Source: CAYLPU01 sp964385635 (GTDB lineage: Bacteria; Chloroflexota; Anaerolineae; B4-G1). From it: a stretch of 6,192 nucleotides of DNA. A program made the position numbers and the translations under genes. The notes under the pieces were generated by a model. It was not told where the DNA came from. It was given only the letters and a program-made list of their open reading frames with translations, and searched no databases. The stretch lies in the NCBI GenBank assembly GCA_964385635.1, contig CAYLPU010000166.1, forward strand, positions 1 through 6,192. Direction: 5' to 3'. Positions within the stretch are counted from its first letter, which is position 1. Each line of letters opens with the position of its first letter. Shown here one piece after another: positions 1 through 5,893 of the stretch.

Positions 1-1290
1 GTAGAGGCGTACGATATCAAAGAGGTTGAGCACGTCCCAACCCTCGTTGAGCTTGTCCACAGCAAAGACCACACGGACTTCGTTGTCGTCGTCTTCCAGG
101 GAATTGACGAGTAGTTGTTTCTCCTCGCTCTCCGATTTCGAGTTCACCACCAGGCACTTTTCCGGCCCGAACTCGACTTGCATCTCTCGCGCTAAATCCT
201 CCCAAGAGATGGCCCGTCCCTCGAAATAGGCAAACGCTTTCTGGACGATGGGGGCCGTGGCGGAGGCCGCAGCCGTAGTTGCGGACGCAATCTCTCGCAG
301 CCGTGCGCCTGTCAGACCCGTGATGGCGTGACGAAATTCCTCCTCGAACGCTTCCGACTCGTAGATGTATCTCGATTTCATCAGGATGACAGGCTTGAGA
401 CGCAGCCTCCTGTCCTCGGCGACTTTGCGCCGGTATTGACTGACGATGACGGCCTGCAAAGCCCTATCCAACGGTGGCAGGTCGGCCTGTAGAGTTTTGA
501 CCTCTTTGGAGAATCCATCCTCCCGAAACTCTTTGAGCGAGTATTGGTAGAGGATCTTGTCTCGGTACTTCTCTGCCACGGCGGGGTGAGATAACTCGAC
601 GGTGGCGGTGAATTCCAGCAGGAGGTTTTCGGGGTTAGCGTTAAAGATGCGATTGACGGTGGCTTCCCAGGTATTGACGTTTTCGGCCTCGCCCTTGTTG
701 CGCTTGCTGGCGCTCTTGGTGAGGGCATTGATGTGGTGGGCCTCGTCGGAGATGAGGACGATCCTTTTGTCTTCAAAGTCCTCGTAGGTGAGCGCATTTT
801 CCCGGGGCGTGTTGAGGCTGGAATGTAGACCCTGGATGGTGGTAAAGAGGATGTTGACGTCCTGCGGATTGACGGACTGGAAATTCTCCACTTCCTGAAT
901 ACTCACGCGCCGGTCGCCCGCCTTGAGAGACGGAGCAAAGAGATACTTGGACGAGCGCGGGGTCAGGAAATTATCGCGGGTCTTTTCGATGATGTTGGTG
1001 CTGTTGACGAAAAAGATAAAGTTGCGGTAGCCCTGTTGATAGAGGTGGAGAATGGCAGCCGCCATAATCAGGGTCTTGCCGCTGCCCGTTGCCATATGGA
1101 AAAGAAGTTGGGTGGGCCTGATTCGTTCCTGGTAGTCGGTGATATAAAAGATGAAACGGAAAAGCGCTTCCTTCTGATAGTCCCGCAGGGGAAAGGCCGG
1201 GTTGAGATTGGCGGTGATGACCTCCGGCAACGCGGTCTTGAGCACGCCGTATTTGGACAGGGCGTCGAATTCTTCTTTGAGGATGGGCAT
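1..1290 (-). CDS. res: Type III-like restriction subunit (Res), DEAD/DEAH helicase part, 3' end cut off by window edge
   Basis: An uninterrupted frame runs from ATG at 1290-1288 off the left edge: 430 codons, no stop. It encodes a superfamily 2 helicase/translocase. A Q-motif-like LRDYQ lies at residues 35-39, Walker A MATGSGKT at 66-73, Walker B SDEAHH at 181-186, motif III FTAT at 227-230, and an LNEGWDV block at 414-420 just before motif VI should begin. Type III Res subunits are usually about 900-1000 residues, so the C-terminal half, including the PD-(D/E)XK nuclease, should lie outside the window; its presence cannot be checked here. In the family, Res acts with Mod, hydrolysing ATP to survey DNA and cutting unmodified DNA near its recognition sites. 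AAGGAG five bases upstream of the ATG supports this start. It is last of the four visible operon genes, 22 bases after the toxin stop. A generic DEAD/DEAH protein is the alternative, but the nearby mod argues for Res. Confidence 0.9.
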   Translation of the reverse strand, partial: MPILKEEFDALSKYGVLKTALPEVITANLNPAFPLRDYQKEALFRFIFYITDYQERIRPTQLLFHMATGSGKTLIMAAAILHLYQQGYRNFIFFVNSTNIIEKTRDNFLTPRSSKYLFAPSLKAGDRRVSIQEVENFQSVNPQDVNILFTTIQGLHSSLNTPRENALTYEDFEDKRIVLISDEAHHINALTKSASKRNKGEAENVNTWEATVNRIFNANPENLLLEFTATVELSHPAVAEKYRDKILYQYSLKEFREDGFSKEVKTLQADLPPLDRALQAVIVSQYRRKVAEDRRLRLKPVILMKSRYIYESEAFEEEFRHAITGLTGARLREIASATTAAASATAPIVQKAFAYFEGRAISWEDLAREMQVEFGPEKCLVVNSKSESEEKQLLVNSLEDDDNEVRVVFAVDKLNEGWDVLNLFDIVRLY

Positions 1291-1295
1291 AGATT

Positions 1296-1301
1296 CTCCT
1301 T
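1296..1301 (-). promoter_or_regulatory. Ribosome binding site of res
   Basis: The minus strand reads AAGGAG here, five bases before the ATG at 1290. It sits in the 22-base gap between the toxin stop codon and res. It fixes the res start and indicates that res is translated from the shared operon transcript by its own initiation site. Confidence 0.75.
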
Positions 1302-1312
1302 GATAGGCCGGG

Positions 1313-1717
1313 TCAGACACGCCAGTTTTCGATGGTGATACCATCCACAAACGTAAAGTGCCGGTCATCTGTCAGGATAACCAAATCGTTGACCCGCGCC
1401 ACGGCTGCGATTTGAGCGTCTAACGGGGGGATGGGACGGCCCTTGGCCTTTTGTTCAGCCTGAATACGCCCAAACTCTTCCGCCGTCAGCGCGTCAAAGG
1501 GCCACAGCAACAACGCTCCAGCCAACGACTGCAAACGGCGCAGGTTTTCGGCGCGATGTTGACTGGCGTACACGGCGTAGTATAGCTCCCCCAGAACTGT
1601 TACCGAAACGCCAAACCGGTCACCGGCAGTCTGACCCTGACGCAGACGGGCAACGATGGGTCCCTGTTGAGCCATCAGCCAACTGGCGTGATTGGTATCA
1701 AGCAGATAGTTGGTCAT
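1313..1717 (-). CDS. vapC: PIN-domain ribonuclease toxin, VapC-like
   Basis: This 134-residue protein has the size and motif layout of VapC toxins, Mg2+-dependent endoribonucleases that usually cut tRNA or rRNA. It opens with the PIN signature YLLDTN (Asp7), followed by Glu44 in the GELYYA stretch, Asp100 in PLDAQIAA, and a C-terminal LTDDRHF with Asp117/Asp118. These are the expected four acidic metal ligands, so the toxin looks intact. Its ATG lies inside the upstream antitoxin gene (20-base overlap), and only a weak Shine-Dalgarno precedes it, which points to translational coupling with the antitoxin. What is unusual is the location: it sits between mod and res of a restriction-modification operon and is co-oriented with both. 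The RNA target cannot be read from the sequence. Confidence 0.9.
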   Translation of the reverse strand: MTNYLLDTNHASWLMAQQGPIVARLRQGQTAGDRFGVSVTVLGELYYAVYASQHRAENLRRLQSLAGALLLWPFDALTAEEFGRIQAEQKAKGRPIPPLDAQIAAVARVNDLVILTDDRHFTFVDGITIENWRV

Positions 1718-1964
1718 AGGTTTCTATATCCATTTCGCGCATCGTCTGAATCTCTGCCAACAGTGTGTCCAATTCCCCCGGCGCGAACTGCAACGGCCCG
1801 ACTTGTTCCAACGCCTGCAATATCACCTCGACCGATCCGCGTTGTGGCGCGTCGGGCGCGTATTTGCTGCGCAAATAGTCGGCAAAGTCTATCACCTGGA
1901 ATATCTTTTCAGGGGGCAAACCCCGCACTGCCGTCGCCAGGTGGGTTTCTATCTGTTGCTTCAT
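1698..1964 (-). CDS. vapB: VapB-like antitoxin paired with the PIN toxin
   Basis: This 88-residue protein precedes and overlaps the PIN toxin by 20 bases, the usual antitoxin-first order. The N-terminal half (about residues 1-35) carries a PPEKIFQVIDFADYLRSKY segment like that of DUF2281/VapB-type small antitoxins. The acidic C-terminal half (FAPGELDTLLAEIQTMRE, residues 60-77) resembles the toxin-binding tails found before VapC genes. In the family, the tail blocks the toxin active site and the N-terminal part dimerises, often binding its own promoter. Here there is no intergenic promoter to bind: the ATG overlaps the mod stop codon as ATGA (1961-1964). AAGGAG six bases upstream, inside the end of mod, supports this start. 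Assignment rests mostly on position and size; the exact antitoxin subfamily is uncertain. Confidence 0.78.
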   Translation of the reverse strand: MKQQIETHLATAVRGLPPEKIFQVIDFADYLRSKYAPDAPQRGSVEVILQALEQVGPLQFAPGELDTLLAEIQTMREMDIETYDQLSA

Positions 1965-3844
1965 TTCGGGCTCCTTTCCTGTTTGTAAAACATCCTGTTT
2001 AGTCGCTTGTCCTCCTCGCTTACTTCATAGTCTGCGTCGTCCATCTCGCTGAGGTTGACGTAGAGTTGGTTTTTGTCCAAGACCTCCAGTAGAAAGCGCT
2101 TCTGGTCGGCAAGGCTCAACTGGGCGAACTCATCGGCGTGCTCGTCAAAGTGAGCATAGTCCACCTTGTAACTGAGAAAAGCTTGCTCCTGCATTCTCTC
2201 CCAAAGCGCCTGGAGTTCCTCGGCGGCCTGGGCGGCTTGGATTTCGTCAATGTAGCGTCCGTTCCACCTCATCAACTCGCAGACGACGATACTGCCGCCG
2301 CTCTGCCAGCCTATGGCTTTGGGAATGCCACCTTGCTCGCCGTTGATAACTTTTTCGAGGCGTGGGATGGTCGTCGTTTCCAGATAATCCATCTGCTCTA
2401 CCAGGGCGAAACGACGCCTCATCTTGAGTGCCACCGCACCGGTGGTACCGGATCCGGCAAAGAAATCCAAAACAAGGTCGCCTTCATCGCTACCGATGTG
2501 CAGAATGCGTTGAAGCAAGCGTTCTGGCTTGGGAGTTTCAAAGGCTTTGTCGCCAAATAATGCTTTTATTTCTGCATTAGCCTCTCTAGTTGTCCCTACC
2601 TCATCGCCAAACCAGATAGTTTCAGGTACTCTACCTTCCTGGTCTTTAAGAAATATTTTCAATATCAGTCTTGTTTCATCATCGCTAAAAACCACTTGTC
2701 CTTTGGTGATTTTATCCTGCATCGTCTCTTTGCTGAATCTCCATCCATTTCGGGGCGGCTTGATAATCTTTCCAGATGGGGTTGTTATATCGTAAATCAG
2801 GTTCGGACGATATAATGCGTTTCTAATGTCACCCGTTCTCCATGGGCCATTTGGATCATTGTCAGGATTTGAGTAGTTTATATTGTGTTCCTCGGTGCGT
2901 TCAAGAAGTCCAAGATTGAATAGTTCCGACTTCTGGTAACAAAGCAGGTAGTTGTGGTTAAGCGAAAATTTGCCCGAGTAGCCCTTGCCCTGAACACTAT
3001 GCTGCCACACAATGCTGGCGACAAAATTCTCTCGCCCAAAAATCTCATCCCCGAGCACCTTCAGATAGTGGGCCTCAGTGTCATCAATGTTGATCCAGAT
3101 AGAGCCATCAGCGCGTAGGAGGTTCCGTGCTACCTCAAGGCGGTTCCTCACGAACGTGAGCCACGTAGAGTGGTTGAATTGATCATTGTAGCCGAAGCTG
3201 CCATTGCCTCTGTTGTAAGGTGGGTCAATGTAAACCAACTTCACCCGTCCCCGGAAGCGGGGCAGCAGAGAATGGAGCGCCAGCAGATTGTTGCCCTTGA
3301 TAATCAGGTTGTCGCTGTCCGCGATCTCTGTCGCCGCGCGCTCCCCGTCGGCGTTAATGCGTCGAAAGTTGGTCAGCACCTTGGGGTCCAGCAGCCGGTC
3401 AATGTCGTCAGGGGCCAGGGTCATGTTCCAAAAGACTTCGTCCCGTTTGGCGTCCTCCTTCGTCTGCCCGCCTTCCAGCGCGCAGTCTTTGTAAGGCCAG
3501 GCCAGCACCACGTCACGGCGGCGGCTCAGGTACGTCCTGCCGCCGTCATCGGTCAATCCAATCTTGTTGCTGAAAGCCGTGTAGCTGTCGGGTAAAAAGG
3601 CCTTGTTGCTCACGAACTGGAGAAACTTTTCATTATCAAAAACCACCACACCTGCGACGTCGGCAAAAAAGTGCTGCCGCAGCCGGGGATGAGAAAGCAG
3701 CAATTTGATCAGGTCTCCATCCAGCTTGAGGGCCAACTCGATGATCCTGCTTTTCAGCAGGCTACCCTCGACCATTAGCCGGTCGTCTTGTTGGAATAGT
3801 TCTTTCAGGTCGTCGAGCAGGTTTTGCACGTTCAAACTCCTCAT
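1961..3844 (-). CDS. mod: Type III-style site-specific DNA N6-adenine methyltransferase (Mod)
   Basis: This 627-residue protein, a normal length for type III Mod, transfers a methyl group from S-adenosylmethionine to adenine in the recognition site and supplies sequence specificity to Res. The motif order is that of beta-class amino-methyltransferases: IIKGNNLLAL at 181-190, catalytic motif IV DPPYNRG at 207-213, a variable target-recognition region at about 280-430, motif X around TPKPERLLQRIL (437-448), then SAM-binding motif I DFFAGSGTTG at 460-469. The N-terminal 175 residues and the C-terminal 130 are typical Mod extensions. The ATG at 3844 is chosen because an in-frame TGA lies two codons upstream; no clear Shine-Dalgarno precedes it, and I could not name a promoter in the short gap to its right. 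The stop overlaps the antitoxin start by four bases. The target-recognition region is much more AT-rich than the rest of the gene (see separate entry). Confidence 0.95.
   Translation of the reverse strand: MRSLNVQNLLDDLKELFQQDDRLMVEGSLLKSRIIELALKLDGDLIKLLLSHPRLRQHFFADVAGVVVFDNEKFLQFVSNKAFLPDSYTAFSNKIGLTDDGGRTYLSRRRDVVLAWPYKDCALEGGQTKEDAKRDEVFWNMTLAPDDIDRLLDPKVLTNFRRINADGERAATEIADSDNLIIKGNNLLALHSLLPRFRGRVKLVYIDPPYNRGNGSFGYNDQFNHSTWLTFVRNRLEVARNLLRADGSIWINIDDTEAHYLKVLGDEIFGRENFVASIVWQHSVQGKGYSGKFSLNHNYLLCYQKSELFNLGLLERTEEHNINYSNPDNDPNGPWRTGDIRNALYRPNLIYDITTPSGKIIKPPRNGWRFSKETMQDKITKGQVVFSDDETRLILKIFLKDQEGRVPETIWFGDEVGTTREANAEIKALFGDKAFETPKPERLLQRILHIGSDEGDLVLDFFAGSGTTGAVALKMRRRFALVEQMDYLETTTIPRLEKVINGEQGGIPKAIGWQSGGSIVVCELMRWNGRYIDEIQAAQAAEELQALWERMQEQAFLSYKVDYAHFDEHADEFAQLSLADQKRFLLEVLDKNQLYVNLSEMDDADYEVSEEDKRLNRMFYKQERSPK
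1971..1976 (-). promoter_or_regulatory. Ribosome binding site of the antitoxin, inside the 3' end of mod
   Basis: The minus strand reads AAGGAG six bases before the antitoxin ATG at 1964, within the last codons of mod. With the ATGA stop/start overlap, this means ribosomes finishing mod can reinitiate on the antitoxin, linking antitoxin supply to mod translation. Confidence 0.7.
2555..3007 (-). other. Target-recognition region of mod, AT-rich compared with its flanks
   Basis: Residues about 280-430 of Mod lie between catalytic motif IV and motif X, where type III enzymes keep their target-recognition domain. By hand count, 2581-3000 is about 43% GC (179/420). The mod sequence at 3241-3480 is about 62% (149/240), and 2221-2340 on the other side is also about 62%. 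The reading frame stays intact through both transitions. This pattern fits replacement of the recognition domain by recombination, as known for type III mod alleles. Only the composition shift is seen directly; the exchange is inferred. Confidence 0.6.
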
Positions 3845-3887
3845 AATTCAAAACTGGCACGTTTCTACCGTATGTGGTCTCGTCTAA

Positions 3888-4120
3888 GGCCGGTTCAGAA
3901 GGGAACACAACTACAAATCACTCTCCCCCAGCATCTTCCGCTCCGGGTGACCCCACAAGGTCTCCCACGAGTCCCGCAGAAGGTCCCCCAAGACGATGTT
4001 GTATCCCTGCGCCGGGAGGACGTCTCCGTCCGGCTCGACGTAGAGATGCTGGTGGAACATCTGTTCCAGGGCCAGACCTGCCCCCATCTCCACCGGGTTC
4101 ACGTGGGAGTAGGGTGCCCC
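3888..4120. repeat. Direct repeat, left copy (tail of the radical-SAM-like gene)
   Basis: This copy pairs with 4508-4740 at a constant offset of 620 bases with no gaps. By hand count, 184 of 220 bases match over 3901-4120 (about 84%). Positions 4005-4052 are identical to 4625-4672 over 48 bases. Similarity starts a little downstream of both stop codons and ends abruptly next to the hicB stop codon. Confidence 0.9.
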
Positions 4121-4126
4121 ACGATG
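3911..4126 (-). pseudogene. Orphan C-terminal fragment of a radical-SAM-like gene
   Basis: An open frame starts directly after the hicB stop codon and runs to TAG at 3913-3911. From APYS (about 4117) onward it aligns without a gap to the last ~68 residues of the radical-SAM-like protein at 4531-5778, sharing the segment QHLYVEPDGDVLPAQGYN and the closing WxHPER. It contains only the SPASM-like tail and no barrel, so it cannot be a complete enzyme. A GTG at 4102 could start a 63-residue peptide, but no ribosome binding site supports it. Differences from the full copy are spread out, mostly conservative, and include no stops or indels, so decay is not advanced or a constraint remains. The best reading is the remnant of a second, diverged copy whose front was lost where hicB now sits. 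Confidence 0.75.
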
Positions 4127-4492
4127 TCATGCGGCTTGCCCCGCAGTGGAATCAGTTCTTGCACTCGCGGCCTGAGTAAGGGCCTCTGCTGCCCACACCT
4201 CTATGCCTTTTCCAGCCTCGTCAGCGGCAAGAATGATCTTGCGATGTTGCTCGGGCGAAAGGCGTAACGTGAAGCGACCCGAAAAAGGCTTGCATGGCTC
4301 TTCCCCTCGCCCGGCACAAAAGGCCAAGTAATCTTCCACAGAATCTTCAAACGCTTGGCGTAGTTCATCTACTGTTTTCCCCTGAAACGTAATCACGTCT
4401 CGGATGTTGATCACTTCTCCGTGAAAAATGTTGGCCTCGTCGTCAAACTCAACATGGGATAGATAGCCTTTGTACTCCATGATGTTTGTCAT
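4127..4492 (-). CDS. hicB: HicB-family antitoxin-like protein, no HicA partner visible
   Basis: This 121-residue protein has the two-part layout of HicB antitoxins of the DNA-binding type. A partial RNase H-like HicB fold spans about residues 5-60 (EYKGYLSHVEFDDE, then GKTVDELRQAFEDSVEDYL). A ribbon-helix-helix segment spans about 70-109 (SGRFTLRLSPEQHRKI and WAAEALTQAA). In complete systems HicB neutralises the small mRNA-cutting toxin HicA and represses the operon. No hicA-sized gene lies on either side, so this is an orphan or has another partner. The start is uncertain: ATG at 4492 or, closer to usual HicB N-termini, ATG at 4480 (Met5); neither has a clear Shine-Dalgarno. The gene begins 38 bases after the radical-SAM-like gene and is probably cotranscribed with it. 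Its composition, about 51% GC by hand count over 4141-4500, is well below that neighbour (roughly 65-70% in sampled lines), suggesting separate ancestry. Confidence 0.85.
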   Translation of the reverse strand: MTNIMEYKGYLSHVEFDDEANIFHGEVINIRDVITFQGKTVDELRQAFEDSVEDYLAFCAGRGEEPCKPFSGRFTLRLSPEQHRKIILAADEAGKGIEVWAAEALTQAASARTDSTAGQAA

Positions 4493-4507
4493 TGCTGTTG
4501 GTGTCGG

Positions 4508-4740
4508 GGCCGCATAACAAGGGAATACGACTACAAACCGCTCCCCACCAGCCCCTTCCGCTCCGGGTGCTCCCAGATAGCCTCCCAGGGATCCCGCAAG
4601 AGGTTCCCCAAAACGACGTTGTACCCCTGCGCCGGGAGGACGTCTCCGTCCGGCTCGACGTAGAGATGCTGGCGGAGCACCTGTTCCGGCGGTAGACCGG
4701 CCTCCACCTCCACCGGGTTCACCTGGGAGTAGGGTGCTGC
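4508..4740. repeat. Direct repeat, right copy (3' end of the full radical-SAM-like gene)
   Basis: This is the counterpart of 3888-4120, covering the last ~70 codons of the radical-SAM-like gene and about 20 bases after its stop. Together the two copies bracket hicB, which lies at 4127-4492. Details of identity are given under the left copy. Confidence 0.9.
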
Positions 4741-5778
4741 CAGGTCCCAGACGAGGGTCAGGCCATGCTCGTGGGCAGCGCTCTGGGCTTCTTCCAGTGC
4801 GCTTTGCAGCCGTGGCTGCTCCTCCTCCGAAGCAACAACCCCGGTCCTAAGAGCGCTGCTCAGCGCAATGGCTGGGACGCCCAACCCAGCCAGGTAGGCC
4901 ACTGTCTCCACGATGGAGTCGGCGTTCGCAGGGGTGACGACGATGTGGACGACGACGTAGACATCGCTGTCCATGGCATTGCGCAGCCCGGCATCCGCCT
5001 CCTCCCAGGCGCCAGCCCGCCCGACGATACCATCGTGCACCTCCGGCCGGTGTGAGGCCAGGGTGATCTGGATGTGATCCAGTCCAGCCAGGAGCAGCCC
5101 GTCCAGAATCTCCTGTTCTCGCAACCGCCGGCCATCGGTCAGCAGCCCCGTGACCAGGCCTTGTTCCTCGGCGTACCGCACCAGTTCCACCAGGTCCTCC
5201 CGTTGCGTCGGCTCGCCCCCGGTGAAACAGACGTGGGGCACGCCCACTTCCCAGAGCGTCCGCAGTACCTGCTGCCATTCCTCGGTGGTCAGTTCGCGGT
5301 CAACCCGCCGGCGGGCCTCGGGATCGAGAGCACCGGCCTCGTCCATGCGGTAGGTCAGGGCCAGGTCCACGCGGTAGGGGGCCGAGGTCTCCGCCGAGAA
5401 CGGCTCCACCCGCTCCATGTCCAGGTAGGTGACCGGGCAGAGGTCGGTGGATGTGGCCAGGGTGAAAATATGGTCACGGAGACGGTTGTAGTCGGCGCGG
5501 GCAGTAGCACGTCTGACGCGGTATCGCCGGGCCAAACGTGCCGCCGCTTCCTCCTCGCCGGTCCCCTGGATGAGGAGGCGGGCATACTCGGTAGCGGTCT
5601 GGTTCAGGTGTAGGACAGTCGCGGCGTTGATGACGAGGAGCCCGCGTCCGTCTTCCTCCACTCGCAGATGCAGGCGATATTGCTGTGCCGCGTCGGGTGG
5701 GGTCTGGTAATGGAGTATCTCGCGGGAAAGGGGCTCGACGGGTGCAAACCACGATTGCAGTTTCTCACGTAGGGGCAT
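4531..5778 (-). CDS. PqqD-domain / radical-SAM-fold protein lacking the cluster cysteines (likely pseudoenzyme)
   Basis: This is a 415-residue protein. Residues about 33-105 resemble PqqD, the peptide-binding domain of RiPP maturation systems. Residues about 135-345 look like a radical SAM barrel: VDLALTYR at 137-144 is the strand that normally leads into CX3CX2C, and TGGEP at 186-190 is the SAM-contacting motif. The tail at 369-408 (YVEPDGDVLPAQGYN, LGNLLRDPWEAIW) resembles a SPASM/twitch domain. The iron-sulfur cysteines are absent: Met145 stands where the first should be, the loop to ELTTEEW contains none, and the tail has PAQG where PC is common. The only cysteines are Cys114 and Cys184. 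The frame is clean, so this is not recent decay. It may bind a peptide or a partner enzyme rather than do radical chemistry; function is unknown and no precursor peptide or active partner is visible. AAGGAGGAG five bases upstream fixes the ATG. Confidence 0.85.
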   Translation of the reverse strand: MPLREKLQSWFAPVEPLSREILHYQTPPDAAQQYRLHLRVEEDGRGLLVINAATVLHLNQTATEYARLLIQGTGEEEAAARLARRYRVRRATARADYNRLRDHIFTLATSTDLCPVTYLDMERVEPFSAETSAPYRVDLALTYRMDEAGALDPEARRRVDRELTTEEWQQVLRTLWEVGVPHVCFTGGEPTQREDLVELVRYAEEQGLVTGLLTDGRRLREQEILDGLLLAGLDHIQITLASHRPEVHDGIVGRAGAWEEADAGLRNAMDSDVYVVVHIVVTPANADSIVETVAYLAGLGVPAIALSSALRTGVVASEEEQPRLQSALEEAQSAAHEHGLTLVWDLAAPYSQVNPVEVEAGLPPEQVLRQHLYVEPDGDVLPAQGYNVVLGNLLRDPWEAIWEHPERKGLVGSGL

Positions 5779-5783
5779 CGGAT

Positions 5784-5792
5784 CTCCTCCTT
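5784..5792 (-). promoter_or_regulatory. Strong ribosome binding site of the radical-SAM-like gene
   Basis: The minus strand reads AAGGAGGAG, ending five bases before the ATG at 5778. It is the strongest Shine-Dalgarno in the window and settles the start. Confidence 0.85.
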
Positions 5793-5813
5793 ACTATCTA
5801 TCGGAAGGTGCTC

Positions 5814-5835
5814 CCCGCCCCGTCTTCAGGGCGGG
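5814..5835 (-). other. GC hairpin in the leader of the radical-SAM-like gene
   Basis: CCCGCCC at 5814-5820 pairs perfectly with GGGCGGG at 5829-5835 around an 8-base loop. It lies about 20 bases upstream of the ribosome binding site, inside the predicted leader RNA. No T-run follows, so it is not a classical terminator. It may tune translation or RNA stability. Alternatively it may be the relic of a GC hairpin of the kind found at IS200/IS605 ends, which it resembles in sequence style (CGCCC, TTCAGGGCGGG). Confidence 0.5.
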
Positions 5836-5836
5836 C

Positions 5837-5856
5837 GGCCTCCGGGAACGGTGGCC
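5837..5856. other. Second leader hairpin
   Basis: GGCC at 5837-5840 pairs with GGCC at 5853-5856, then after one mismatch CCG at 5842-5844 pairs with CGG at 5849-5851 around a four-base loop. It directly abuts the hairpin at 5814-5835. On the plus strand the loop is GGAA, a GNRA-type tetraloop; on the minus strand it is TTCC. Confidence 0.4.
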
Positions 5857-5893
5857 AGAGTGGGTTCTTCGGATAGTTTCTGAGCGCACAGAG

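Noticed and set aside
26..1338. Several plus-strand and off-frame minus-strand open frames over the res region (for example 381-797 and 1036-1338)
   Set aside because: They are shadows of res, whose own frame is open from 1290 to the left edge and carries all helicase motifs in order.
1667..2002. Plus-strand frames over the toxin-antitoxin pair
   Set aside because: They show no family features and lie opposite two well-supported overlapping genes.
3170..3595. 141-codon plus-strand frame inside mod
   Set aside because: It is antisense to conserved methyltransferase sequence including DPPY; a GC-rich shadow.
3845..3910. Promoter or terminator in the gap to the right of mod
   Set aside because: The best box pair (TTGTGT with TTAGAC, 17 bases apart) matches the -10 consensus at only 2 of 6 positions, and there is no stem followed by a T-run.
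3824..4267. 147-codon plus-strand frame spanning the mod start, the gene fragment and part of hicB
   Set aside because: It crosses three unrelated minus-strand features and shows no recognisable domain.
5293..5352. A hidden frameshift that could restore the missing CX3CX2C motif
   Set aside because: The frame before (VDLALTYR) and after (ELTTEEW) is the same and the spacing is close to normal, so the cysteines are substituted rather than shifted out of frame.
5074..5613. 179-codon plus-strand frame within the radical-SAM-like gene
   Set aside because: It is the longest shadow, but it is antisense to the barrel domain and has no domain or ribosome binding support.
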